From: Paramecium pentaurelia
Lineage: Eukaryota; Ciliophora; Oligohymenophorea; Peniculida; Parameciidae
Assembly: GCA_905183005.1 (NCBI GenBank)
Contig: CAJJDO010000055.1
Span: 168,968-232,967, forward strand
DNA: 64,000 bases
Direction of reading: 5' to 3'
Shown here: piece by piece, positions 12,372 to 24,132 of the stretch
Layout: each line of letters opens with the position of its first letter
Numbering within the stretch: the stretch's first letter is position 1
The notes under the pieces: model-generated
The model's input: only the letters and a program-made list of their open reading frames with translations
What the model was told of the DNA's origin: nothing
Database searches by the model: none
Program-made: the position numbers and the translations under genes

Positions 12372-13898
12372 ATGCAAATTTCTAAAAAAGCACATTCGTC
12401 TCTAAATCTTGCCAATAATGACTTATTGCAAACACCAGATAAAAAACCCACAAATCATCATGTTAATAAATCAAACAAATAAGAAGAAAGTACAACAAAA
12501 GAACCAATTGAAGTAGATGTATTAACTTACAATCATCCTTCAAATAATTGGAAATTAATTCCTGTTTCAAATATATTTGGAGCATATAAAAGAGTTAAGA
12601 ATGTTATAACTAGAACACCAACTCAAAAATCAATGAAATTATCAGAATATTTTGGAGCAAATATTTATATAAAACGAGTAAATTATATATATAGATTTAG
12701 GAAGATTTGTAAATTGTTAGAAGTTATAAATTAAGAGGAGCATATAATAAAATAATATCTATACCAGAGAGTGAAAGACATCGTACTGTATTTTGTTCTA
12801 GTGCTGGTAATCATGCTTAAGGTGTTGCTTATGTGTGTAATTTATTGAAAATCAATTGTATTATTTATATGCCTACAAATACACCAAGTATAAAGTTTAA
12901 TGCTGTAAGGTAATCTAAAATTAATATATAGATCATGGGGTAAATAATATGTCCAGATTGAATTGGTTGGAGATACTTTTGATGAGAGTTTTAGAGCAAG
13001 TAAAGAAAGATGTAATACTGAAAACGGAATATATGTACATGCTTTTGATGATGAGAAAATTATAGAAGGCTAAGGAACTATTGCTGTTGAAATATTAGAA
13101 GATATTCCTGAGAGTAAAATTGACTTTGTATTCTTTCCTGTTGGAGGTGGAGGATGTGGAGCAGGAATTTCATCTTATTTTAAATAAGTAAATCCTGAAA
13201 CAATCTTAATTGGTGTTGAACCAGAAGGGTATAATTTAAATATTATTATTTTAGTTCACCTTCAATGTATGAAGCTATTAAATAATAACAAGTTGTAGAA
13301 TTAGATACAATTAATACATTTGTAGATGGAGCTGCTATTAAAAAATCAGGTGCTAAACCTTTTGAAATTTTGAATTCAGTATTAAAAGATATTGTCTTAA
13401 TTCCAGAAGGACATGTTTGTACAACAATGATGAAATTATTTAATGAAGAAGGAATTCTTGTTGAACCTGCTGGAGCTTTAGCAATATCTGCTTTGGATAA
13501 ATTCAAAGATTAGATTAGAGGAAAAACTGTAGTTTGTTTGATTTCTGGAAGTAATAATGATTTAGGAAGAATGACTGATATTAGAATGCTTTCAGAAATA
13601 CATTAAGGTTTATAATATTATATGTTTGTAAATTTCTTTTAAAAACCTGGAGCATTAAAATAGTTTATTATATAATGTTTGGGTACTCTTATTAATATTT
13701 TATAATATAGGACCAACAGATGAAATCACTAATTTAGAATACACAAGAAAAAATAATAGAGAAAAGGGACCAGCATTAGTAGGAATAAAAGTAAAGAAAC
13801 CTTAAGATTTTGAAGCTATTAAAAATAAAATGGAAGAATTAAAAATTACACATAGAATATTATAACCAAATCAAGAGATTTTTAAAATGTTATTGTGA
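12372..13898 (+). CDS. threonine ammonia-lyase (threonine deaminase)
   Basis: A PLP-dependent fold-type II enzyme of 475 aa that converts L-threonine to 2-oxobutanoate and ammonia, the first step towards isoleucine (biosynthetic type) or in threonine breakdown. Visible motifs are SYKLRGAYNK with the Schiff-base Lys, CSSAGNHAQGVAY, the phosphate-binding PVGGGGCGAG, EPAGALA and LISGSNND. The C-terminal roughly 90 residues begin FVNFFQKPGALKQFI, an ACT-like regulatory domain, which suggests feedback control. An N-terminal extension of about 90 residues is Lys/Asn-rich. Introns: 12678-12700, 12910-12931, 13229-13254 and 13683-13710. The frame then runs to TGA 13896-13898. Confidence 0.92.
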
Positions 13899-14128
13899 TT
13901 TACAATATCAAATAAATTATAAAGATATAATTACATTATCATATAGTATATGTATTATTACTCTTATTAATCATGTGATATTTTGTAAAAAAGAATCTAT
14001 TTATTAAGTTAAGATATTTATATTTAAAAAGTAGAAGATAAGATTTGATTTATTTTTATAATGAATTAATTTTATAATTAATATTATAAATGATTAATGA
14101 ATAGGTGAATTAATATCACATAGAAATA
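13899..14128. other. convergent intergenic region
   Basis: A 230-bp AT-rich gap between two convergent stop codons. It presumably contains both polyadenylation regions. No gene is seen in it. Confidence 0.5.
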
Positions 14129-16125
14129 TCATACACTAACACTTCTCAAATACATTTCTAAAACATTTGTAAATCTAAGGAAACAAGGACAATAGATATA
14201 TTTAATATCACTTCCTAATAATCCATCAAATTCCCACATTAATTTTAATGCATTTAATAAATGTTCTTTGAAATCTACTTTAAATTGTTATCCATATTAA
14301 TGACTAAATATAATAATTTATAAATGTTTACAAAATATATAAATAGATATCTGATCTAGAATCTTCAGCAAAAAGGATATCTTACATACTTTATAATTGA
14401 TTCTAATCTCTATTAGTCAAAAGTGTTTTAATAATCAAATTATCAAATTTTTCAATAAGAAGAAACTTCTTCCATGGTTTAGTTGTTTTAATCATCTAAC
14501 TTAGGATTTCAAAAGTTGTTGCATATGGAAGATGTTTAAATTATTTTTCTGCATTTTCAATTATATTATCAATTTGAATTATTGTTTATTGTTATGTTGG
14601 CTTAACTGATCCTCCTGATGATTCTAAAAAACTAATAAATAAATATTTAAAAAAAGTAATACCTATCATTAGAGATATTGACAATTTCTCCTCCTTGAAT
14701 GGGTAACAATGCTTGATCTATTTCAAAATCATTTTGTTCTAAAACTGTACCTTTTTCAGGAACATTTGATTGATTTAATTCATCATATTATATCTATTAA
14801 TAATATAGATTAAGCATCTTATTAAATTTATTCTTAATGGGTGAGGTTTTACCCAATAAATAATGTTACAATACTCTTTATACTAGTAACTCTTGTTCAG
14901 GTAGTTTATCTAGATCATTACCAAAATATAGTTTTAGATCTTATTAGAAACCTTGAAGAAGAACTATTCGAAGCATTTAGGATATAGTGTCAAATTATTG
15001 AATGATGTCAATCACTTCTTCATCAGCATAAATTTCATTGAAATGTAAAAAGTAATTAGCAATTAGTAAATTAAAGAAATTTGATTGTTTAAGTTCTATT
15101 TCTTATTTCATTCTAGAATAAAACTCCAATTTTGTCTCTGGATCTTTTTCAGTAATTGATAACAATCTTGGGGCATTACAATTCAAGATTAATTATGCCA
15201 CTACATTCTATATACATAATGATCAAACCTTATGAAAAATGATGATCTCATGGTATTAGATTTATGATATCAATTGATTATTCAAGTTATTTAGTTTTTT
15301 GTGGAATAGATGCTTACGTTTGTCAAAAGGTTCATCAATTTATTCAACACAACAAATATTTGTATTTCCCATAAATTTTATATAAGATAATAAAAATAAT
15401 GATTCATCCTTGTATTTGTTTTTGGGATTAGATTTGGGATTTCTGATTTGGTGTTTAAGCTTTTATAGGAGTTGTCTCATGATTTAATTCTTCTACATCT
15501 TCAACAGCCAAATATTCAACTATGTCATTATTAACTTTAGTGACATAATTTTGTAAATAAGCTGGATAATTCATGGTTGCTTAAGTATTACCACATTAAA
15601 TAATGATCATGATTAAATTTAACATCAGTTCTGTCCAATAGTACCCAGCACTGGCTTAGAATTTGTCCACAGACTTCTATTATTATAATTTATAACCTTG
15701 GGAAGCATAACACTTGGAGCAGCCCAAAATACTATGAAATATGCTAGATGCCACAAATAAACCAAGATTCCAAAGATTTATATCAAACTTCTAAAGCTAC
15801 CTAGGAATGTACTTATAGCATAAACACTCAATGCTAGATAGATGTAAGTAGGTCCCCAATAAATCACATAAGGAATTCTTGGATCAAATATAATTTTATC
15901 TGTGACTACATTCTAAGCAGGATATGTATCAAAAGCAACTGTAAATACAACATAAATCCAATAGCAAATTAAAGAAATGTATTCAACTTTATATTAAGTT
16001 AGATAGATAGGTGAGCCATAACTACTTAAAAACATGGCGTAGTGATATTTACCAATTTTAGGATTTGGTGGTTGATTGTGATTGTGAACAGAGACTTTAT
16101 GCGAAGCATTTTGTGTTGTTTTCAT
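14129..16125 (-). CDS. multi-pass membrane protein, function unknown
   Basis: A 622-aa protein with about five hydrophobic segments in the first 200 residues (around VEYISLICYWIYVVFTVAF, YWGPTYIYLALSVYAISTFL, IFGILVYLWHLAYFIVFWAA and YWTELMLNLIMIII), then a long polar, probably cytosolic C-terminal half ending MWEFDGLLGSDIKYIYCPCF...VSV. No family is recognised. Introns on the minus strand: 15677-15696 (20 nt), 15493-15520 (28), 15208-15228 (21), 14632-14662 (31) and 14304-14331 (28). Several donors are GTT rather than GTA. The exon total is a multiple of three and the stop TGA is at 14129-14131. The start is 50 bp from the divergent ribosomal gene. Confidence 0.75.
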
Positions 16126-16175
16126 TTGTTAGAGTATTTTAATTATTTAAATTAAAATAACAAAGATTTTAATCA

Positions 16176-16607
16176 ATGAAGGCCGAACAATAATAAAAGG
16201 GGGCAACCAAAACAGTTAAGAAAGTGAAGGTTAATAACAAAGCACCAGTTAGGTACATTGAATATTTGAAAAAGATTATGGGTTAAGGCTGCTTTCACTG
16301 GTTTCAGAAGATCTAAAGTTTAATAAAACGAGAATTAAGCATTGTTAAAGATTTAACATGTTGATGATGTCTCATCTAGCAGATTTTATTGGGGCAAAAG
16401 AGTAGCATATATCTACAAGGCTCACTCTCTTAAGAACAACACTAAATTTAGAGTAATTCATTATCCTAATATATTTAGACTATATGGGGTAGAATCAGCA
16501 AATCACATGGATCAAATGGAGTTGTGATTGCTCGTTTCAATAGAAATCTTCCACCAAGAGCCATTGGATCTACTTTGAGAGTATTCCTTTATCCAAATAG
16601 GGCTTGA
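16176..16607 (+). CDS. RPL35A: ribosomal protein eL33 (L35a)
   Basis: A 127-aa large-subunit ribosomal protein. After a Lys/Gln-rich N-terminal extension of about 25 residues the family core is clear: LWVKAAFTGFRRSK, NQALLKIQHVDD, RFYWGKRVAYIYKA, TIWGRISKSHGSNGVV, and the C-terminus IGSTLRVFLYPNRA. Introns: 16253-16274 (22 nt, ending AAG) and 16453-16478 (26 nt). The first acceptor was chosen because it restores the conserved LWVKAAF. Sixty-four bases separate the stop from the next start (CCT delta), on the same strand. Confidence 0.95.
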
Positions 16608-16671
16608 TCCAATATATTAATATGTACATTTATTTCCAGAAATTAAATAAAACAAATTTATTTTTTCAAAT

Positions 16672-18425
16672 ATGAGTCAACCACCATAGGCATCATAATC
16701 ATAATAACAAAAGGCCAATACATTCAATAAATCAGAAAAAACTAAAGATATCAGATTAACAAATATCTAAGCTGCTAAAGGTAAACAATCTAACATATAT
16801 ATTAAGCTGTATCTGATGCAATAAGAACAAGTCTAGGACCTAGAGGAATGGATAAAATGATTTAAGATGCCAAAGGTGAAGTACTCATTACAAATGATGG
16901 AGCCACTATACTCAAATAAATGGATTTGGTTCATCCTACTGCAAAAATGGTAATCTATTAAATATTAAAAAAAGCTAGTTGAAATTTCTCATGCTTAAGA
17001 TGTTGAAGCTGGTGATGGAACTACTTCAGTTGTAGTATTTGCAGGAGCCTTATTGAAATCATGTGAAGTCCTTTTAGAGAAAGGAATACATCCAACCACT
17101 ATTTCAGAGGGATTTTAATATGCCTTGGAAAATGCATTAGAAGCTTTAGATGAATTAAAAAAACCTGTAGATCTAGAAAATAAATAATAATTGATTGAAT
17201 GTGTTTAAACAGCACTTTCATCAAAAGTTGTTTCATCTAATAGTGCATAATTGGCTCCACTTGCTGTAGATGCTGTTTTGAGAATAGTTGACCCTCTTAA
17301 ACCTGATAATGTTGATCTTAAAGACATTAAAATTGTTAAAAAATTAGGAGGAACAATAGACGATACTGAATTAGTTGAAGGAATTGTATTCTCTAATTAA
17401 AAAGCAAGTTAAACAGCTGGAGGACCATAAAAAATAGAAAATGCTAAAGTTGCACTTCTTTAATTTTGTTTATCAGCACCAAAAACAGATGTTGAGAATT
17501 CTATTGCAATTAAAGATTATACAGAAATGGATAAAATATTGAAAGAAGAAAGAAAATATATTATAGATCTTGTAAAAAAGATAGTAGCATCAGGTGCAAA
17601 TGTATTATTAATACAAAAAAGTATATTAAGAGATGCAGTTAATGATCTTTCATTACACTTTTTAGCAAAGAAAGGTATAATGGTAGTAAAAGATATTGAA
17701 AGAGAGGATGTCGAATTTATATCTAAGGTATATTTATATATTAATAATTATTATTTAGACCTTATGTTTAGTACCAGTTGCACATATAGATTAATTGACT
17801 CCAGAAAAGTTAGGAAATGCTGGACTTGTTGAAACAGTTTTCTTGAATGATGAAAGTAAAGTATTGAGAATTACTGGAATGCCTATTTAATCTAAAGCTT
17901 TAACAATCTTAGTTAGAGGATCAAATTAATTAGTTTTAGATGAGGCTGATAGAAGCATTCATGATGCTTTATGTGTTGTTAGAAGTCTTGTTAAAAGCAA
18001 AGGTTTAATTCCAGGAGGAGGAGCACCTGAAATTCATTTATCATTAAAATTAACTTAAAAGGCTAATACTTTAACAGGTGCAAGATCTATGTGTGTGAGA
18101 GCATTTGCTGAAGCACTTGAAGTGATCCCTTATACTCTTGCAGAAAATGCGGGTAAACAAAGTTTATACTCAATCTATAGGATTGAATCCAATAAATGTA
18201 GTTACTGAGTTAAGAAATAGACATCTTAAATCATAAAAGTTTGCAGGAATAGGAATGAAGAAAGTAATTATTATTTAATAGTAATTTAAGAATAATATTG
18301 TAGATGATATTACAAATGAATAAGTAGTTTAACCAATTTTAGTAACAAGAAGTGCATTGAGTTTGGCTACAGAATGTGTTAGAATGATTCTTAAGATTGA
18401 TGATCTAGTCATATCAGCCCGTTGA
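16672..18425 (+). CDS. CCT4: chaperonin TCP-1 / CCT subunit delta
   Basis: A 538-aa subunit of the cytosolic CCT/TRiC chaperonin, which folds actin and tubulin among others. Motifs: RTSLGPRGMDKMI, ITNDGATIL, the ATPase loop VEAGDGTTSVVV, KTDVENSIAIKDY, KLGNAGLVETVFLND, GLIPGGGAPEIH and the C-terminal MILKIDDLVISAR. The delta identity comes from KTLCLVPVAHIDQLTPEKLG and the tail. Introns: 16781-16806, 16950-16974, 17728-17758, 18153-18180 and 18264-18290. The last is 27 nt, a multiple of three without TGA, so retention would keep the frame; conservation of the region argues for removal. The stop is TGA 18423-18425. Confidence 0.95.
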
Positions 18426-18469
18426 TGTTTAACATTTATTTTAGAAATATAATAATAATAAATTAATTA

Positions 18470-19078
18470 ATGCTAACAAATACAAGATCTAATCCTACTA
18501 TTAAACCAGTATTCAAATTGAAACAATTTTTGAATACTATTGTTGTACCTGACTCTTGTAAAGATACAACAAATAGATTAAAGAATTCAATTGAAAGTTC
18601 AAGATTTGCATCATATCATAATATCAGTAATTCTGTTCGTAAGAATATAATAATAAACTAACAATATGTATTACCTAGTATCACAAATAGAAAATCTCTC
18701 ATGATTGAACCTAATCAAACTCCTACTTTTACAATTGATAATGTATAAATGGAATAAAACATGAAAAATAATACTAAACAAATTAAAAAACATTTTAGAT
18801 AATTAAAGAATTTTAGTATTGCTTAGAATTCAAATGATAATCTTAATTCAACAAATGAAGAATTATTAATTTTATAATCAAATAAAAATAGTCCAAAAAA
18901 ATACAAAACATCTAATAAATAGGAATAGTAAAAGTCAAGAAAGTAAAAATTAATTGACTTTTTAAAAGGTGAAAATTAAGGCTTATAATTTACATAATTA
19001 TTACAAAAAAAATAAACAAAATAGTAAACTTTATTTCCTTCTTTCACAATTAAAAAATATCAAGAACTCTAATTTTGA
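18470..19078 (+). CDS. unknown 202-aa basic protein
   Basis: An intronless frame from ATG 18470 to TGA 19076-19078 gives a Ser/Asn/Lys/Gln-rich, basic, probably unstructured protein. No domain, signal peptide or membrane segment is visible. It sits 44 bp after the CCT delta stop and 39 bp before the CCDC61 start on the same strand, a spacing typical of independent genes here. Composition is like its neighbours, so it is probably a genuine gene. Confidence 0.65.
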
Positions 19079-19117
19079 AATTTTGTTTTGTATTATTATT
19101 TTTTTTTTTCAATTATA

Positions 19118-20845
19118 ATGCTAGATAATCCAAAAATATAATTAGAAACAGACATCATTCTTTAAGGAATGGAATACATAATTAGTATGTAAGCTAGTGA
19201 TCATTTACTGTATAAATAATTAATAAATCTTAGTTACATAGAATTAGAATCCAAATATGAACCTCAAATATGGAAAAATACTTATACCATTGATTATATT
19301 GAAGAACTTACTCGTAAAACAGGAAATCCAAAAAAATTCAATATATTTCTCTCCATGTTATAAACTGCATTACAAAAAACTAATGATAATGTATAATTAT
19401 AATCTAAATAGGTTTTATTTGAAATTTTAACATACCAAGATCTTGAGAATCTCAAATAATAGAAATAATAAGATCAAAGTAATATGTCTAGAACATCATC
19501 AACTAATTAGAAAGTCAATAAACGATATTTAATTTTGTCATATTAAACTGATTTTGAAAAAATTCATTATCCTTTGGCTTTAAATTATGAGGAATAAATT
19601 GAAAATTCTAGATTAATGACCAAAATTCAGAATCTAAAAACAGAACTCTTTGATTACAAACTTTAAAAATCAAATGATGCAGAATTTTAAGCATCTAATT
19701 CATTTTCCAAAAGTAAAAGGGATATTTAAACTCCTGATTCTTTAGTGAATTAAAATGAATTATTGAAAGCAAAAGTAAAGAGATTAGAGGAAGCTTTGAC
19801 TTAAAAAAAGGGAGCAGTTGAAGTAGATTAATTAGTTCGAGATAATGAAGACTTGTAAAATATGTTAAATACTTCTAAATTATTATATGAAGATAAAATT
19901 TTAAAGTTAGAACAATAACTGAATTAAAAAAGTACAGAAATAGTAATGTAAATGGCTGAAGTACATATAAAGTTAATAAAGATTAGATAAATGCATTTAA
20001 GAAAGAATTGACATAATTAATTGGCAAAGTAGAAATGGATACTCGAATCAAAGATCATATAAGGTTGATGAATGAAGAAGAAGAAAGTAAATTAGTGAAA
20101 GCTTAAAAAACAATACAAAAATATGAAAAAGAAGTTGAAGGCCTTAATTAGTATGTAATTGATAAAATCATAGATAAATAGATTCGTTAAAGAAATAAGA
20201 CGCAGTATAAAAGAGAAGAATAAATCAATTAGAAACTGAACTATCTTAATCAATGAAAAAGTTTAGTTACAAAGGAGTTACTGATAGACTTTATTCTCCC
20301 TATAGTAATCATTCAAATGGAAGCAGAAAGTCTAATTATTCAGTTCCAAATAGATTAAATTCAAATAATTCATCTGGAAATGCTTCTCCTAATGTAAGAC
20401 AGGCATCTCCAGCATTAAGCAAGAATTCACGTACTTCTACTCAAAATTCAGTAATATAAATTTAAATTCTTAGGCTGCATATCAGAAACCTAAGTTTTAT
20501 AATACATCTCCATTGAATAAATAACCAATTTAGAAGAAACCTTCTCCAGCAAGACCACAATAATAGATGAAACCTACTCCTAATAGGGCATCTCCAATAG
20601 TTTAATAGAAACCATCTCCTGGAAGAAACAATATATTTAGATAGCCTTCTCCACCTAGATAAAATTATTAATAACATAAGATCCAGTAATAATAATAAGT
20701 GAAATAACGAACAAATTAATCTGCTAATAATTATAAATAGCCAATAAAGTAGGTGCATTAATATGAAAGGAAATCTGGTAATGCTACAGATTTGGATAAT
20801 AAAATAAATAATTTAAAAAATATATTATAAAGAGCAAAAAGATGA
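19118..20845 (+). CDS. CCDC61: CCDC61 / VFL3 basal-body protein
   Basis: A 551-aa homologue of CCDC61 (VFL3 in Chlamydomonas), a centriole/basal-body protein needed for placing basal-body-associated fibres. The N-terminal XRCC4-like head is recognisable: GMEYIISMQASDHLLYKQLI, YIEELTRKTGNPKKFNIFLS, LFEILTYQDLENLK and RYLILSYQTDFEKIHYPLAL. It is followed by a coiled coil (about residues 175-330) and a long Ser/Pro/Asn/Gln/Lys-rich basic tail, as in other members. Introns: 19961-19986, 20151-20173 and 20451-20473. Removing them gives one frame to TGA 20843-20845. Confidence 0.88.
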
Positions 20846-20908
20846 TTGAGTAATACATTAAATAAAATGAAATAAAAATTTATTGGACCAAAAAATCTTA
20901 TAAATTTA

Positions 20909-21565
20909 TCATTATTTTGTTTTTTTAGTTGGTTTTGGACTTGATTCTTCTTCATCTTCATCATCATCTAAATCACCATCGTCATCATCTATTTCATTAT
21001 CTGATTCATCTGAATCATCTCCTACTGCACCTTCTTCATCATCATCACTATATTAAATATCATTTCCATTTTTATCTTTGTTATCTAAAACCTACAATCC
21101 AGGAACTAAATCAAACACTTTTTAGAAGTATCCTTATTATTTAGCAATAGGATTATCTGATAAATCTAATTGTTGTAATTTTTTCAATTATTTAATTGGC
21201 TCCAAATCCTAATGATAAACTTAATAAGATACATCAAATGTTTTGATTTAGTTTTCCGCTAAACTTAAACACATTAATTTTGGATATGTGTTGGCAATGA
21301 ATTTAATTGCATCTCCCTCCAATTAATTAGTTTCCAATACCAAATTCTATAAATTTGGTAATTTAGGAAATCCCTCAAGTGTTTTTAAGGAGCACTCTAC
21401 AAGACTTAAAGATTCTAGCTGACTTTGAGATTCAAGAAGTTCAGCTGCTTATCTGTCTAATTTAACAATCTTAATGTTGTCAAGATCAAACTCCATTAAT
21501 TTGCCATCTTGCTCTTGTGTTTTTAATTTGATTTCTTTTTTAAATATGTCTAATATGTTAGCCAT
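20909..21565 (-). CDS. ANP32-like acidic leucine-rich-repeat protein
   Basis: An intronless 218-aa protein. Leucine-rich repeats fill about residues 45-165 (LESLSLVECSLKTLEGFPKL, LVLETNQLEGDAIKF, LCLSLAENQIK, LQQLDLSDNPIAKQQGY). An LRR cap follows (KVFDLVPGLQVLDNKDKNG), then a strongly Asp/Glu-rich tail and a short basic end. This is the architecture of ANP32 proteins, nuclear/cytoplasmic histone chaperones and phosphatase regulators. The acidic tail alone could attract other names, but the LRR plus cap supports ANP32. It ends tail-to-tail 63 bp from CCDC61, and only 18 bp separate its start from the stop of the next minus-strand gene. Confidence 0.85.
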
Positions 21566-21583
21566 TTATTAAAATATTTAATA

Positions 21584-22186
21584 TCATTTAATTAACTATT
21601 ACGCTATATGCTAAAAAGGGTGATCAATGTCTTGATTACGTGCCTATTTTAATAAAAATAATAATTTACTGTTGATAATGAAAAGAATGACAATCCCAAT
21701 TAACTTGCTAATTGCATTCCTTATTTATTTTCTATCTTTCTAATTGCTTATAAGTCTGATTTCATTGCAACTAAAACACCTGGCAACTTCTTTCCATTAG
21801 CTTTAGTGACTCTCTCAAACCATTCTTTAGCTGCCTCATATGTAGTCTCTTTAGTCATGTCATAACATAAGAAAACAAAGTTGGCGTCTTTTAACTTGAA
21901 TAATATTATTTAAATTTAACTATGTTGGATTTTAAAATTGCTTATTCATAGATTTCAGATCCTGCTATATCAAATAAGTATAATTCGACATCTTTTTCTT
22001 CAGATTCAAATGGAATCAATTTTGTAGATATTTCAGCTATTTGAGTCTATTATTATTAAATTGAAGTGATACTAATTGATAATCCTTTAAAAAATTGACT
22101 TCTCCAGTAGTATACAATTAGATTAAAGCAGATTTACCAACTGCAGAGCTACCGACCACTAATACCTTTGCTGTTACTTTTCTCAT
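21584..22186 (-). CDS. IFT27: IFT27-like small GTPase
   Basis: A 174-aa Rab-like GTPase. Motifs: P-loop VVGSSAVGKSALI, switch II LYLFDIAGSEIYEQ, G4 region AMKSDL, and GLSFFSLST for G5. The start VTAKVLVVG, the short divergent switch I and the end HPFQHIAQQL match IFT27/RABL4, a subunit of the IFT-B train that carries cargo in cilia. There is no C-terminal prenylation Cys, as expected for IFT27. Introns on the minus strand: 22047-22072, 21895-21920 and 21644-21669 (26 nt each). The stop is TGA 21584-21586. Another Rab-like protein is possible but fits less well. Confidence 0.8.
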
Positions 22187-22231
22187 TTAATATTAAATAA
22201 TTTAAAAAATAATATAAGATCAATATATTAT

Positions 22232-23634
22232 TCATTTTTGTCTGATAGTATTTAAAAAATTACCTAGATTTGCTTTTTTACCATATAAAACATATTCATA
22301 TTATACTGACTTTTTTTTTGTTTCTTTATCTATTAAATAGAATTCATAATACTTTAAAAATGACCAGGTCCATAAGCTTTTTTCAAATCTGCTTATTTTT
22401 TTGTAAGTGTAGGTAATTTGACTGAATCTAAAAGCTATTAATTTCTAGTTTTAAAAGAGTTTTGTAATATTTTATTTGTTTGATTGAACAAAGTTTTTTT
22501 ATGTAATATGTGAGATGTATTTTATTCTTCTTCAATAAGGGAATCATCACCACTATTTTAATTAATAATAATAAATACTGTTTTTTAAGTAATTTGATTG
22601 ATTATAGACTTGTTTCTAATAGTTTCTGTTATTCTTAATCTCTTAATTCTTTAAAATATGGATGTCTAAGTGCTTATTTTGCATTGATTCTCTCTTCTGG
22701 ATCATAAATTAACATTTGTTTTATTAAATCAACTAAATCTTTAGGAGCATGTGGAATTAGATTTTCTAAACCAGTTCCAACTTTAGAAGGGAAATTAATT
22801 TCCATATGTGATGCATGTTTCCTAAATCTATCAAGCACCTTAGGATTTGGAGTGCCTAAAATGTTATGTATCCTATGAACTTAATCTAACTCATTGCTTC
22901 CAGGAAACAAAGGAAATAATGCAGTAATTTCAAATAATACACATCCTGCTCCCCAAATATCCATTTTACTATCATAATAACCATCTGTCATTAAACATTC
23001 AGGTGATCTATACCATCTTGTAGATATATATTCTGTATATGGATGTTTAGAATATATGCCTTTACAAGATCCTAGGTCTGCTAATTTTAGATGATCATTT
23101 AAAAGTAAAATATTCTCACTAAATATTGAAAATAGTATTACGGTTTAATATCTCTATGAAATATATTGTTTGTATGCATAAAATCTATTGCTTTGAGCAA
23201 TTAATACATATAACTTCTTATTTTGTCTTATTTTAATGATACTTTTCGACCTATTTAATTATATAAGATTCATACCCTTAATATGTTCATAAAGGTTTTA
23301 TTCCATTAATTCGAATACTAAAGCTAATCTCCCAGTGGGTTCATCACTAAATATATTATTAATTAATTATTACTATAACACTTCTATTAATTTTATTATA
23401 TGATCATGATTTTATAACTTTCTTAATGCTTGAATTTCCTTCAATTTGTTAACCAAAAATTAGAAATAATTAAATACTTGATCAATTGTTTAAAAAACTT
23501 GTTTCATGCATTTTATAGCAACTAACTAACTTGTTTTTATAGACTAAGCCTTTATAACTTCTGAAAATGTGCCTTCTCCCTTCTTAGTTATTAGTTTATA
23601 ATCTATCCATCTTAATAATGTAATTACTTTGCAT
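22232..23634 (-). CDS. MOK-type (RCK family) protein kinase
   Basis: A 426-aa kinase of the MAK/ICK/MOK group, which in flagellates controls cilium length and assembly. It begins NYKLITKKGEGTFSEVIKA; catalytic loop FHRDIKPENIL, LADLGSCKGIYS (DLG instead of DFG), activation motif TEY in YTEYISTRWYRSPECLMTDG, and LFPGSNELDQVHRIHNILGT. TEY and CLMTDG are characteristic of MOK. Introns on the minus strand: 23603-23627, 23251-23275, 23119-23141, 22553-22578 and 22330-22352. A 24-nt segment at 23454-23477 looks like an intron but lacks a 3' AG and is kept in frame here. The tail is Lys/Gln-rich and ends NFLNTIRQK. Confidence 0.9.
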
Positions 23635-24132
23635 TTCCAAATTTTTATTTTATAATATAATCAAATTTTTATAATCATCTCAATAAATCCTGTAATAAAC
23701 TATTAAAATTTAATCAAATGAATACACTAATTATTATAGAAGATATAGTAGATATAGAAGTTATCAGAATATTAAATATAAAAATTAATTGATACTTCAT
23801 TAGAGTAATATATATATATGTAACAATTTCATTATTATTATATATATTTATGAACTTTGAGTTTTATATTCAAATATTTTAATGTTATTTTGGTTATTCT
23901 ATCATTAATTTATAATATTATTATATCATCAAATATATTAAATATTTTCATAATATAAAAATATTTATGGATACATTTATTTCATTAAATCACAAAAAAA
24001 TACTTAATTATAATTCATATAAAAAGTAAATCTTTTTTTATTATATTATATATCGATCTATTTATTATTAAACTATTTACAACAGCCTTAATTCAATTAA
24101 TTATAAATTATCAAAACGAATTAATTTTTAAT
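23635..24132. promoter_or_regulatory. divergent intergenic region
   Basis: About 500 bp of extremely AT-rich sequence between the starts of the MOK kinase and the secreted repeat protein. No reading frame of coding composition is present. Promoters are presumed; no motif was identified. Confidence 0.4.

Noticed and set aside
20462..21144. Standard-code frames on both strands over the end of CCDC61 and the ANP32 tail
   Set aside because: They are shadows of the CCDC61 tail and of the acidic tail of the ANP32-like gene in other frames.
23454..23477. Retained internal eliminated sequence (IES) in the MOK gene
   Set aside because: It is 24 bp, below the known minimum of 26, and is not bounded by TA with the usual consensus.
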